From positions 14,844-78,843 of the forward strand of contig NZ_BMYZ01000004.1 of assembly GCF_014652535.1 (NCBI RefSeq): a stretch of 64,000 nucleotides of DNA, given 5' to 3'. The DNA is from Cellvibrio zantedeschiae (GTDB lineage Bacteria; Pseudomonadota; Gammaproteobacteria; Pseudomonadales; Cellvibrionaceae). Shown here piece after piece: positions 35,560 to 44,150 of the stretch (positions are counted from its first letter, which is position 1; every line of letters begins with the position of its first letter). Both the position numbers and the translations under genes were made by a program. The notes below the pieces were generated by a model. That model saw nothing but the letters and a program-made list of their open reading frames with translations, did no database searches and was not told where the DNA came from.

Positions 35560-37347
35560 ATGGTTGACCGATCTGACGATAAAAATGGGAACTGGCGTGA
35601 AAAGTATTTGGACGCCCTTGATCAGCAAGAACAAATCGAAAAGTCCCTGGCGGTACAACAAGAGCTTTTGCGGCGTGCATTAGTGCGTGTAAGTGTTGTG
35701 GCCGACGGGCAGGATGACGCGCTTGACGGCATTCTCAGTCAGTTGCGCGAACGCATGCGTGGTTCGATTACTGGCGATATTAGCAGCTTGATTGCCCGCC
35801 TTGACGAAGTTGCTTTGAACTTTGAACAACACCGCGAACAAAATGCACTTGATGTTCGCACGTCCTTGATGGAAACCGTTAAGCCTTTACAAGCTTTGGA
35901 TTTAACGCGTGGTGTAAAAAAAGAAATTAGCCAGTACCTTGCGCAATTGCCGGAGCGAAGTAAAAAGGTTCGTTTATATCCTGCACTTTTGCAACAGCTC
36001 GCCAGCATTCAGCAGCAAGCCCTAAAAGAAATTGAGCAACCGAAAACGGGTTTTCTGCAAAAAATTTTGGGCACGCAAAGCGCCGCCAAATCAGAAGAAA
36101 AAGCTGCATCTGATTCGGAAAAAAATAATTCTATTGAATCCACCGAGACAGCGCCAGATAGCGAAATTTCAGCTGTCTTTGCTGCGCCTGTTGCCGCAGC
36201 CAATTACGCGGAAATTAAGGGCGAATTAACCTCCACGTCACCAGCTGGGTACGCTTCCTACGATACGAATAGCGCGCCGCGCCAAATACCCATAGCGGGT
36301 GAACTACCGCAAAAATTTGTTGAACAAATTACGCAAGTTATTAATCAGTTTTTAGTGGGCCTTGAAAAAGAGGCGCCCATGGTTAAGAAAGTGCAAGTAA
36401 TTCGTGAGCGTCTTTCTGCAGCAACAACTGCAGACGCGTTTATAAAAACCCTGGAAGAATTGCGCGATTTAATGATGCAATCTTACTTATCGGCGAACCA
36501 GGCATTTGCGACCTATTTAAAAAATGTAAATCAGGAATTAGCCGATATTTACAGTTTAGTTGGCGGCGCAGTTGAGTCAGAATCCAGCCGCCGCAGTGCC
36601 AGCGAAAACCTGCAAAGTTCCGTGCGTAAAGAAATGGAGACGCTAGAATCCAACGCAGAATCTGCAACCGATTTGGCGCAACTAAAAAATTTGGTGCAAT
36701 CGCAAATCGGTAATATTCGCCAAGCGCTCGATCATTTCCAACATTCAGAACAAGCACAAGGCCAGCTGACTAATCAACTAGAAGCGCTTGCGACAAAAAT
36801 AAAAGTGATGGAAGAGGAAGCCGAAAAAAGCCGCAGCGTTTTGGAAAAGCAGCGCTATAAAGCATTGCATGATCCGCTCACTGAATTGCCCAACCGCGAA
36901 TACTATAACGAGCGTGCGAATTACGAATACCATCGCTGGCAGCGTTACAGTCGCCCCTTAACTTTAGCGGTATTCGATATAGATCATTTCAAAAAAATTA
37001 ATGACAGCCACGGTCATCAAGCGGGCGACCGGGTGTTAAAAGTCATTGGCCGATCAGTTGCCAAACGTTTACGTGAAGTGGATTTTTTCTGCCGTTTTGG
37101 GGGTGAAGAGTTTGTCGCTATTATGCCTGAAACCAATCTCGCCGAAGCAATGCCAGTGCTAGATACCATTCGCGCGGCCATCGCCAACGCGGCCTTCAAT
37201 TATAAAGAGCAACCGATTTCAATTACTTTGTCGATTGGTGCGACTGAATTTAAAGCGGGAGATGATCTGGAGATTGCATTTGCCCGTGCAGATGAAGCGC
37301 TCTATGCGGCCAAATCCAGCGGACGTAATTGCATTAAATCGTCATAA
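35560..37347 (+). CDS. Diguanylate cyclase with long helical N-terminus (DgcH-like by position)
   Basis: The 595-residue protein has about 420 mainly helical residues (coiled-coil-like stretches around EQIEKSLAVQQELLRRAL and LTNQLEALATKIKVMEEEAEKSR in parts) and a C-terminal GGDEF domain with a GGEEF site (CRFGGEEFVAIMPETN). An inhibitory RxxD (REVD) lies five residues before it. It makes cyclic di-GMP and is cytosolic. The ATG at 35560 is preferred to a TTG 33 bp upstream. It sits next to dsbA, as PA5487 (DgcH) does in P. aeruginosa by my recollection. Confidence 0.88.
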   Translation: MVDRSDDKNGNWREKYLDALDQQEQIEKSLAVQQELLRRALVRVSVVADGQDDALDGILSQLRERMRGSITGDISSLIARLDEVALNFEQHREQNALDVRTSLMETVKPLQALDLTRGVKKEISQYLAQLPERSKKVRLYPALLQQLASIQQQALKEIEQPKTGFLQKILGTQSAAKSEEKAASDSEKNNSIESTETAPDSEISAVFAAPVAAANYAEIKGELTSTSPAGYASYDTNSAPRQIPIAGELPQKFVEQITQVINQFLVGLEKEAPMVKKVQVIRERLSAATTADAFIKTLEELRDLMMQSYLSANQAFATYLKNVNQELADIYSLVGGAVESESSRRSASENLQSSVRKEMETLESNAESATDLAQLKNLVQSQIGNIRQALDHFQHSEQAQGQLTNQLEALATKIKVMEEEAEKSRSVLEKQRYKALHDPLTELPNREYYNERANYEYHRWQRYSRPLTLAVFDIDHFKKINDSHGHQAGDRVLKVIGRSVAKRLREVDFFCRFGGEEFVAIMPETNLAEAMPVLDTIRAAIANAAFNYKEQPISITLSIGATEFKAGDDLEIAFARADEALYAAKSSGRNCIKSS

Positions 37348-37500
37348 ATCCAGCGAGTGGGTAGGTTGATATATTTCGGTTAACACTAATTAACCAATAT
37401 CAACAAAATTAATCGCCGGGCTAAATGCCGGGCGATTATCCTATGGCGGCTTTCCATTCGAATTTTTCTTTTTCCATTTAGCGATTCAGCTAGGTCTATT

Positions 37501-40008
37501 ATGAAAAAAATAATTATCGCCTGTACTCTCATGGCTGCAGCATGCGCGCAAGCCAAAACTCCAGCGGTTACGCCCGTCGAATCCCTGGCAATTAACGACA
37601 AAAATTATTTCGCCATGCAGGGCTTAAATGTCACTGTATTTAGCGACATTTATCCCGATGGACATCAAACGGGTGTCACCATTATCCAGCATGGCAGTCG
37701 CGTTGCCGCCAACGGTGATTTACGTTTGGAAGTTTCGCCGGGGCAGTGGTCGCCAGTGCCAACCGGTGGCGAGCAAGTTGTTAACAAAGAACAGCGTAGC
37801 ATCACCCAAACTATGTCGTACCCTGATCCTACCAAAGATAAAAAAGGTTTCAATCCGATTAACTATCCCGACTTAAAATTTTCTTACAAGGTTAATGTGA
37901 CTGCCTTGCAGGGCAATCAATTTAAAGTCAGTGTGGATTTGGAAAAGCCTTTGCCCGCCGAGTGGATTGGAAAAATCGGTTTTAATCTCGAATTATTTCC
38001 CGGTGAATTATTTGGCAAAGCATTTTTAATGGATCAACAATCCGGCATTTTTCCGCGCCAGGCAAATGGCCCGATTGAGAATATTGGCGGTGAGTTTATT
38101 GCAACGCCATTGGCAACAGGCAATAAATTAGTTGTTGCACCGGATGATGATAAACGCCGTATCGTGATTGAAAACACAACTAAAGATAGCGGTGCAGGAA
38201 AGTTAGAGTTGTGGGACGGCCGCGCCAACCACAACAATGGTTGGTACATAGTACGCACCAGCATTCCTGCTAACGCAACTAAAAATGCAATTGAATGGAT
38301 TGTAACGCCTAATGTTGTGAAAGGTTGGCAGTACGAGCCAGCGTTGCAAGTTTCCCAAATTGGTTATTCCACCAAGCAGCCCAAAAAATTGGTTATCGAG
38401 CAAGACGCAACAGATTTAAAAGTTGATGAAATAAATATTTATCAACTGACAGAAAGCGGTAAGAAGCTGGTGCGCAAAGGCAAGCCGCAAACCTGGGGAA
38501 ATTTCCTGCGCTATAACTATTTAACATATGATTTTTCCGACATCCAAACTCCGGGTAGTTATGTAATTAGCTATCGCGATAAATCAACATCTTCATTCAA
38601 AATTAATGACGATGTTTTTGACCGTCACGTGTGGCAGCCAACGCTCGAATATTTCTTGCCAATGCAAATGTGCCATATGCGCATCAACGAAAAATATCGA
38701 GTGTGGCACGGCTTGGATCATATGGACGATGCAATCATGGCGCCGGTCAATCTCAATCACTACGATGGTTATGTTTCTGGCCCATCGACCTTAACCAAAT
38801 ACAAACCAGGTGATCGTGTGCCCGGCCTCGATGTGGGTAACTGGCATGATGCTGGCGATTTCGATATGCGTATCGAATCCACAATGGGAACCGTTTGGTT
38901 ATTGGCAGAAATGGTAGAAGAGTTTGGTTTGAATTATGACGCTACCAGCATTGACCAAAAAACTAAAATTGTGGAAATTCACCAGCCAGATGGTAAGAAC
39001 GATGCGCTGCAACAAATCGAACATGGCTTGTTAAGTGTGCTCGGTGGTTATAAAGCCTTGGGCCGTTTGTATCGCGGCATTATCGATGTGGATTTGCGCC
39101 AATACGTTTTGTTGGGTGATGCTTCTGTACAAACAGACAATCTTCCTTATGATCCAAAGCTGGCTAAAGGCCAGGTGAAAAATGATAAATCAGGTAATCC
39201 TGACGACCGCTGGGTTTTCACAGAGGACAATCCTAATCGTGAAATCAATGCGGCTGCAGGTTTAGCGTCCGCCGCGCGTGCGTTGAAAACCTATAATCCA
39301 CAGATGTCAAAAGATGCGTTGGCAGCCGCAGTAGATATTTACCAAAAATCTTTTGCGCGTGCGACAAAAATTGATGAGAAAGCATTTGTCATTGCTGAAC
39401 TGTATTTGTCGACGAAAGATAAAAAATATCTCGCCGATCTAATGCCGCTTAAAGATCAAATTATTGCAAAAATTGATGAAGCAGGTTGGCCACTGGGTCG
39501 TATCATGGCTGATATTGAAGACAAAAATTTTGTTGCAGCAATTAACGACGCAGTGGATAAGCATCAGCAATTAGTGCGTGATCGCGCAGTTAAGGAGTCT
39601 CCATATGGTGTTCCTTACAAACCCAATATTTGGGGCGCTGGTTGGAATATTCAGGAATTTGGCGTTAAACAATATTTCTTCCACAAAAGCTGGCCGCAAT
39701 ACACCACAACCGATGCTTATTTCAGCGCGCTGAACTTTGTATTGGGTGTTCACCCAGGTGTGAATACACAATCTTTTGCATCGGGCGTTGGCGCTAATTC
39801 TGCGACAGTAGCCTACGGCAATAACCGTGCAGATTGGTCTTATATTCCCGGTGGCGTAATTTCAGGCACGGCGTTGATTCGCCCTGATTTACCCGAGCTA
39901 AAAATTTGGCCATTTTTCTGGCAACAAACTGAATATGTAATGGGTGGTGGAGAAACTAATTATATGTTCCTGGTGTTGGCGGTAAATGCGGAAAATAAGA
40001 AACGTTAG
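37501..40008 (+). CDS. Secreted glycoside hydrolase family 9 enzyme
   Basis: The 835-residue protein has a signal peptide (MKKIIIACTLMAAACAQA), an N-terminal immunoglobulin-like region of the Cel9 type (~30-360) and the GH9 catalytic domain. The catalytic base lies in NWHDAGDFD (D450 and D453), and the likely acid is E811 in QQTEYVMGG. A paralog (52767-55256) shares the layout. GH9 enzymes cut beta-1,4-glucans; some in this branch act on short glucans or cellodextrins. No carbohydrate-binding module is attached, so it may work in the periplasm or at the surface on oligomers. Confidence 0.88.
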   Translation: MKKIIIACTLMAAACAQAKTPAVTPVESLAINDKNYFAMQGLNVTVFSDIYPDGHQTGVTIIQHGSRVAANGDLRLEVSPGQWSPVPTGGEQVVNKEQRSITQTMSYPDPTKDKKGFNPINYPDLKFSYKVNVTALQGNQFKVSVDLEKPLPAEWIGKIGFNLELFPGELFGKAFLMDQQSGIFPRQANGPIENIGGEFIATPLATGNKLVVAPDDDKRRIVIENTTKDSGAGKLELWDGRANHNNGWYIVRTSIPANATKNAIEWIVTPNVVKGWQYEPALQVSQIGYSTKQPKKLVIEQDATDLKVDEINIYQLTESGKKLVRKGKPQTWGNFLRYNYLTYDFSDIQTPGSYVISYRDKSTSSFKINDDVFDRHVWQPTLEYFLPMQMCHMRINEKYRVWHGLDHMDDAIMAPVNLNHYDGYVSGPSTLTKYKPGDRVPGLDVGNWHDAGDFDMRIESTMGTVWLLAEMVEEFGLNYDATSIDQKTKIVEIHQPDGKNDALQQIEHGLLSVLGGYKALGRLYRGIIDVDLRQYVLLGDASVQTDNLPYDPKLAKGQVKNDKSGNPDDRWVFTEDNPNREINAAAGLASAARALKTYNPQMSKDALAAAVDIYQKSFARATKIDEKAFVIAELYLSTKDKKYLADLMPLKDQIIAKIDEAGWPLGRIMADIEDKNFVAAINDAVDKHQQLVRDRAVKESPYGVPYKPNIWGAGWNIQEFGVKQYFFHKSWPQYTTTDAYFSALNFVLGVHPGVNTQSFASGVGANSATVAYGNNRADWSYIPGGVISGTALIRPDLPELKIWPFFWQQTEYVMGGGETNYMFLVLAVNAENKKR

Positions 40009-40083
40009 GTTTACTTTTAAGTAAATAATGATTCTGTTTAAGTAGTAATTGCATAACTCTTTCGATTTTAGAGTTATTGGTAA

Positions 40084-40135
40084 AGTAGGGAGTCGTCATC
40101 CCCTGCGGGGCGCCCGGCTAGGGATGACGACTCCC
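40084..40135. repeat. REP-like palindromic repeat, copy 1
   Basis: GGGAGTCGTCATCCC at 40088-40102 and its perfect complement at 40121-40135 form a 15-bp stem with an 18-base loop. The same stem, without the outer loop sequence, occurs at 58747-58789; 19 bases from GTAGGG onward are identical. Confidence 0.8.
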
Positions 40136-40220
40136 AAATTTACTTACCGCTGTTATTATTTCTAAATTTACCTAAATTAATTTTGAATCTAGGGCAACAA
40201 TAAAAAACAAGGTGTTCTCC

Positions 40221-41204
40221 ATGTCTCTCGAAGAAAAACCATCGGCGCTATCCCGCCGACAATTCCTAAACACAAGCCTACTAACTGGAGCTGCAATTAT
40301 GAGCAGTGGAACATTATCAAGTATGTCAGCTCTTGCAGAATTACCCCAAAAATTCCATTTCGAATTATCCCTGGCGCAATGGTCACTACACAAAGCTTTC
40401 TTTTCCAAAGAAATTTCCCCTTTGGATTTTCCGGTTATTGCGCGTAAGACTTACGATATAGGTGCAGTGGAATATGTTAACCAGTTTTTTTTAGACAAGG
40501 CAAAAGATAAGGTTTTTTTAACAGAGCTTAAAAAACGCTGTGAAGATAATGGCGTAGTCAGTTCATTAATTATGATCGATAAAGAACCGGAGCTATCATC
40601 GCCCGATCCAAAGGAGCGTGCGGCAGGTGTTGAAGGTCATAAAAAATGGATTGATGCGGCAAAGTTTTTAGGCTGTACCGCCATACGTATTAATTTGCAC
40701 GGTAACGGAACTCTTGAGCAATGGACACAAGGCTCCGTTGAATCTTTGCGCAAGTTATCTGCTATAGGTAAACCGCTCGGCATTAAAATTTTGGTGGAAA
40801 ACCACGGCGGCTTTTCATCGAGCGGAAAAAATATGTCGGAGGTTATGCGCTTGGCGAACGACGCTAACATTGGCACCATGCCAGACTTCGGTAACTTTTG
40901 TATACGCCGCGAAGTTGCTGGCGATCTGTGGAAATCTGCTTGCGTTGAGCAATACGACATTTACCAGGGCGTTGCTGAAATGATGCCTTATGCAGGTGCT
41001 TTCAGTGCAAAGAGTTTTAACTTTGACGAGCAAGGCAATGAATCTGGAATTGATTTCCTGGCCATGTTTAAAATAATGCGCGCATCAAAATATCGCGGCT
41101 ACGTAGGTATTGAATACGAAGGCGAAAAATTAAGTGAAGATGCTGGTATTCGCGCAACGAAAAAATTGATTGAAAAAGTACGTGCGCAATTGAGCAATAG
41201 TTAA
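40221..41204 (+). CDS. Tat-exported sugar phosphate isomerase/epimerase-like protein
   Basis: From the ATG at 40221 (AAGGTG before it) the protein has 327 residues with a twin-arginine signal (SRRQFLNTSLLTGAAIMSSG). The rest is a xylose-isomerase-like TIM barrel (family of sugar isomerases/epimerases): ILVENHGGFSS, GTMPDFGNFCI and GYVGIEYEG carry acidic and His residues that could bind a metal. Exported members are linked with glycoside and 3-keto-sugar metabolism. It lies between GH9 and GH5 genes. The substrate is not known. Confidence 0.82.
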   Translation: MSLEEKPSALSRRQFLNTSLLTGAAIMSSGTLSSMSALAELPQKFHFELSLAQWSLHKAFFSKEISPLDFPVIARKTYDIGAVEYVNQFFLDKAKDKVFLTELKKRCEDNGVVSSLIMIDKEPELSSPDPKERAAGVEGHKKWIDAAKFLGCTAIRINLHGNGTLEQWTQGSVESLRKLSAIGKPLGIKILVENHGGFSSSGKNMSEVMRLANDANIGTMPDFGNFCIRREVAGDLWKSACVEQYDIYQGVAEMMPYAGAFSAKSFNFDEQGNESGIDFLAMFKIMRASKYRGYVGIEYEGEKLSEDAGIRATKKLIEKVRAQLSNS

Positions 41205-41227
41205 ATGGAACGCTAGGAAATTGTAAT

Positions 41228-41257
41228 AAAAAAGGAGCCATGCGGCTCCTTTTTTTA
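41228..41257 (+). terminator. Terminator between TIM-barrel and GH5 genes
   Basis: AAAAAGGAGCC-ATGC-GGCTCCTTTTTT with T runs on the plus strand and A runs on the other side, so it may serve both convergent genes. Confidence 0.85.
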
Positions 41258-41264
41258 TTGCGTA

Positions 41265-42269
41265 TTAATCCTTATTTCTATCCCAATTCAGCACCATATT
41301 TTTAACATAAATGCCATTCTCGGTCAGGTTTTCGTCGGTCCATTTTCCATCGGGCGCGGTGCCGGGTTTTAATTGCGAAGCACCTTCTTTCTTATCGTTT
41401 AATGCCCAGTTGCACATGGACAAGTTATTTTTCTTGGCAAATGCAATCCATAAATCAGATTCTTTTTTGTCAACACCACCATCGCCGTTGGCATTCACCG
41501 TGCCCCACTCGGTAATCATTAGGGCGATACCACCATCAAGCGCCTTTTGTGCTTTATCGCGTAGGTCTTGCTTATGTGAACCCGCATAAAAGTGCAGGGT
41601 GTAAGCGATATTGCTGAAACCTTTAATCGGATCGGCTGCGGCTTTATCGACATCTTGCGACCAGGTTTGGGTTCCCACAATAATCAGATTGTCAGGATCA
41701 ATTGCGCGAATTTTGGTGATGACTTGTTCAGCGTAGGGCTTGATCTTTTTTGACCAATCTACATTTTGTAAAGGCTCGTTGTAGATTTCATAAATCAGGT
41801 TGGGTGTCTTGCCATATTTATTGGCGATTTTTTCAAAAAAGCTGATCGCTAATGCGGGATTTTTTTCTGCGTCGTGAGAGTGCCAGTCCACAATCACATA
41901 CATGCCTTGCGCGATGGCTGCATCAACTACTCGCTCTGCTTTGGCGAAGTTGCCTTCCGGGTCAGCGGCGTAACCACCGTTTTTGTCCGCACCTATGGCT
42001 GCGCGAACGATTGTCGCGTTCCACTCTTTTTGAACGTAGGCCACAACATCGGCATTGTAATAGCGGTCGGCGCCCCAGCCGGTATTGCTCCAGAACAAAC
42101 TTGGGCCGGCGAAGGATGCTGGCTTACCATCGGCACCGACAATTTGGTTGCCCTTAACGGCAAGTGCACCATGGGTTGATACGGCGTTGGCGGCAAAGCT
42201 TGGGCTCAAGGGTAGGAGTACAAGGCTGGCGATAGCCGTCATTTTTAAGAAAAACGGGTTAAATTTCAT
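41265..42269 (-). CDS. GH5 endoglucanase (cellulase)
   Basis: The 334-residue secreted enzyme has a signal peptide (SLVLLPLSPSFAANA) and a GH5 barrel close to subfamily 2. The acid/base is E165 in YEIYNEPLQN and the nucleophile E254 in MITEWGTVN; VDWHSHD and LHFYAG are other conserved points. It cuts beta-1,4-glucan internally. It has no linker or binding module. The region ahead of it (to 42578) is AT-rich with no gene. Confidence 0.94.
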   Translation of the reverse strand: MKFNPFFLKMTAIASLVLLPLSPSFAANAVSTHGALAVKGNQIVGADGKPASFAGPSLFWSNTGWGADRYYNADVVAYVQKEWNATIVRAAIGADKNGGYAADPEGNFAKAERVVDAAIAQGMYVIVDWHSHDAEKNPALAISFFEKIANKYGKTPNLIYEIYNEPLQNVDWSKKIKPYAEQVITKIRAIDPDNLIIVGTQTWSQDVDKAAADPIKGFSNIAYTLHFYAGSHKQDLRDKAQKALDGGIALMITEWGTVNANGDGGVDKKESDLWIAFAKKNNLSMCNWALNDKKEGASQLKPGTAPDGKWTDENLTENGIYVKNMVLNWDRNKD

Positions 42270-42578
42270 AGTGATAGACCTGTATACATAGTTATTAGAT
42301 TAGTTATTGGATTTAGTCTAGAGCTGTGCGAGCTGCAACTTTTTTCGATAGCCTACCTTTGTAACACTGCCCGCCATGCGTACGCATTTTCTTTTACATT
42401 TCTTTTAGCTTGGGATTAGCCTCTGTGTTTGTTTTTTGCGTTGGTAGACCTGTCTTTTTTTGCGGTTATTTTTTCTAAATTTACATCCATTAGGTCACGA
42501 ATTAAATTGTTGTTAATGTCATAAAATGCGAAAATTAGCGTTAAAAATTTATAAAAAAATAATGCTAAGAGAGCTCCT
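42270..42578. other. Divergent promoter region between GH5 and halogenase-family genes
   Basis: This 309-bp region contains no supported gene. GAGAGCTCC near 42570 serves as ribosome site for the plus-strand gene. I see no convincing operator. Confidence 0.4.
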
Positions 42579-44081
42579 ATGACGGCTAAAAAAATTCTCA
42601 TTGTTGGTGGTGGTACGGCGGGTTGGATGACCGCATTAATTATGGCGCGAGCCTGGCTTAAACAGGGTTTTGAAATTCGTTTAATTGAATCGCCTGAAGT
42701 GGGAATTATTGGTGTGGGTGAAGGATCCACTCCTGCGCTAAAACAATTTTTTGATAAGTTGGGCATTGCTGAATCTGAATGGATGCCGGAATGTAACGCG
42801 ACTTATAAATCAGGCATTCGATTTGATCATTGGTCTACCAAACCCAATTGCGAAACTTATTTTCATCCGTTCGCATCATCACTTGATCCGCACACCTTGC
42901 CCTTGTTTATGCGCAATGCTCACGCTCGTGTGCGCGGGCTTGATGTATATGCTCATCCAGACCGTTTTTTTCTAACGGCAAAATTGGCGGAAAAAAACCT
43001 TGCCCCCAAAGCGCATTACAATTTTCCGTTTGAAGCTTTATATGGCTACCATTTTGACGCAGTCTTGCTAGGCCAGTTCCTTAAGAAAAAAGCTATAGCC
43101 ATGGGTGTTGGTTTCAGCCAAGGCCATGTGCAGGATGTTTTGTTGGATGAGGTGGGTGATATAACGGCGGTTGTAACTAAAGATGGTGAACATTTAGCAG
43201 CTGATTTTTTTGTGGATTGCACCGGCTTTCGCAGTTTGCTTCTGCGAGATAAGCTTAAGACGCCGTTTAAAAGCTTCAGGAATAATTTATTCAATGACGC
43301 TGCTGTGGCAATGCCGACGGAAATTGGAGCTGAAATTCCTTCCTGCACCATTTCAACTGCCTTGAAAAATGGTTGGGCATGGAAAATCCCGCTGACCAAT
43401 CGCTACGGTAATGGCTATGTATATAGTTCAGATTTTTGTAGCGCAGATGACGCTGAATTTGAATTGCGTGAACGCTTGGGATTGTTGGATGCTGATATTC
43501 CTGTCCGCCATTTAAAAATGGTGGTGGGCCAGGTTACGCAGCATTGGAATAGAAATTGTTTGGCAGTAGGTTTATCGCAAGGTTTTATTGAGCCATTAGA
43601 AGCAACTGCATTATTTTTAGTGCAGCAAACGGCTGCAATTTTTACCGAGCTGTACGAGCGTGGAAATTTCACTGCGCAGGAGCGCGATACATTTAATGCG
43701 CGCATCACAGGTTATTTTGAAGGAACGCGTGATTATATTGTCACCCATTACAAAACCAGTACACGAAATGATACTGAATATTGGCGTGCAAACATTAAAG
43801 ATCAAACTGACGTTTCCGATACTATGAAAATTTTGTATGAAGCCTGGATGTCTGGAAAGGATATGCAGCAAGAAGTTACACGCTTGGCGATAGAAAATTA
43901 TTATGCAGCGCCGTCATGGGTTTGCCTTTTGGCGGGAATGGGGATTTTCCCGAGCGAGAAAAGACTGCGTAAAGCAACTGAGGCCGATATTACATTTTCA
44001 TTAGGGCAGCTAGATGATTTCTTGACACGCAGTGCGTTGAATTTTGATGATCATCGGCAGTATTTAGAGCAGAAATTGTGA
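42579..44081 (+). CDS. Flavin-dependent tryptophan halogenase family protein
   Basis: The 500-residue flavoprotein has the FAD site GGGTAGWMTA (residues ~10-19), the halogenase motif GWAWKIP (265-271) and TYKSGIRF with K77, matching the catalytic lysine of PrnA by motif. EPLEA (338-342) corresponds to the EPLES stretch; its Glu is kept but the Ser after it is Ala. Family members of this kind are common beside TonB receptors in Cellvibrio, Caulobacter and Xanthomonas with no antibiotic cluster, so the substrate may not be tryptophan. It lies head-to-head with GH5 and faces the TonB receptor gene. Confidence 0.88.
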   Translation: MTAKKILIVGGGTAGWMTALIMARAWLKQGFEIRLIESPEVGIIGVGEGSTPALKQFFDKLGIAESEWMPECNATYKSGIRFDHWSTKPNCETYFHPFASSLDPHTLPLFMRNAHARVRGLDVYAHPDRFFLTAKLAEKNLAPKAHYNFPFEALYGYHFDAVLLGQFLKKKAIAMGVGFSQGHVQDVLLDEVGDITAVVTKDGEHLAADFFVDCTGFRSLLLRDKLKTPFKSFRNNLFNDAAVAMPTEIGAEIPSCTISTALKNGWAWKIPLTNRYGNGYVYSSDFCSADDAEFELRERLGLLDADIPVRHLKMVVGQVTQHWNRNCLAVGLSQGFIEPLEATALFLVQQTAAIFTELYERGNFTAQERDTFNARITGYFEGTRDYIVTHYKTSTRNDTEYWRANIKDQTDVSDTMKILYEAWMSGKDMQQEVTRLAIENYYAAPSWVCLLAGMGIFPSEKRLRKATEADITFSLGQLDDFLTRSALNFDDHRQYLEQKL

Positions 44082-44085
44082 AATA

Positions 44086-44118
44086 AAAAAATCCCCGCAC
44101 TGCGGGGATTTTTTTAAC
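44086..44118. terminator. Terminator between halogenase-family and TonB receptor genes
   Basis: AATCCCCGCA pairs with TGCGGGGATT through a short CT/CTGC turn, with A and T runs on either side; it can serve both convergent genes. Confidence 0.88.
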
Positions 44119-44150
44119 TCCAGAACTTGCAGGCAAGTTCAAAAAGTATT

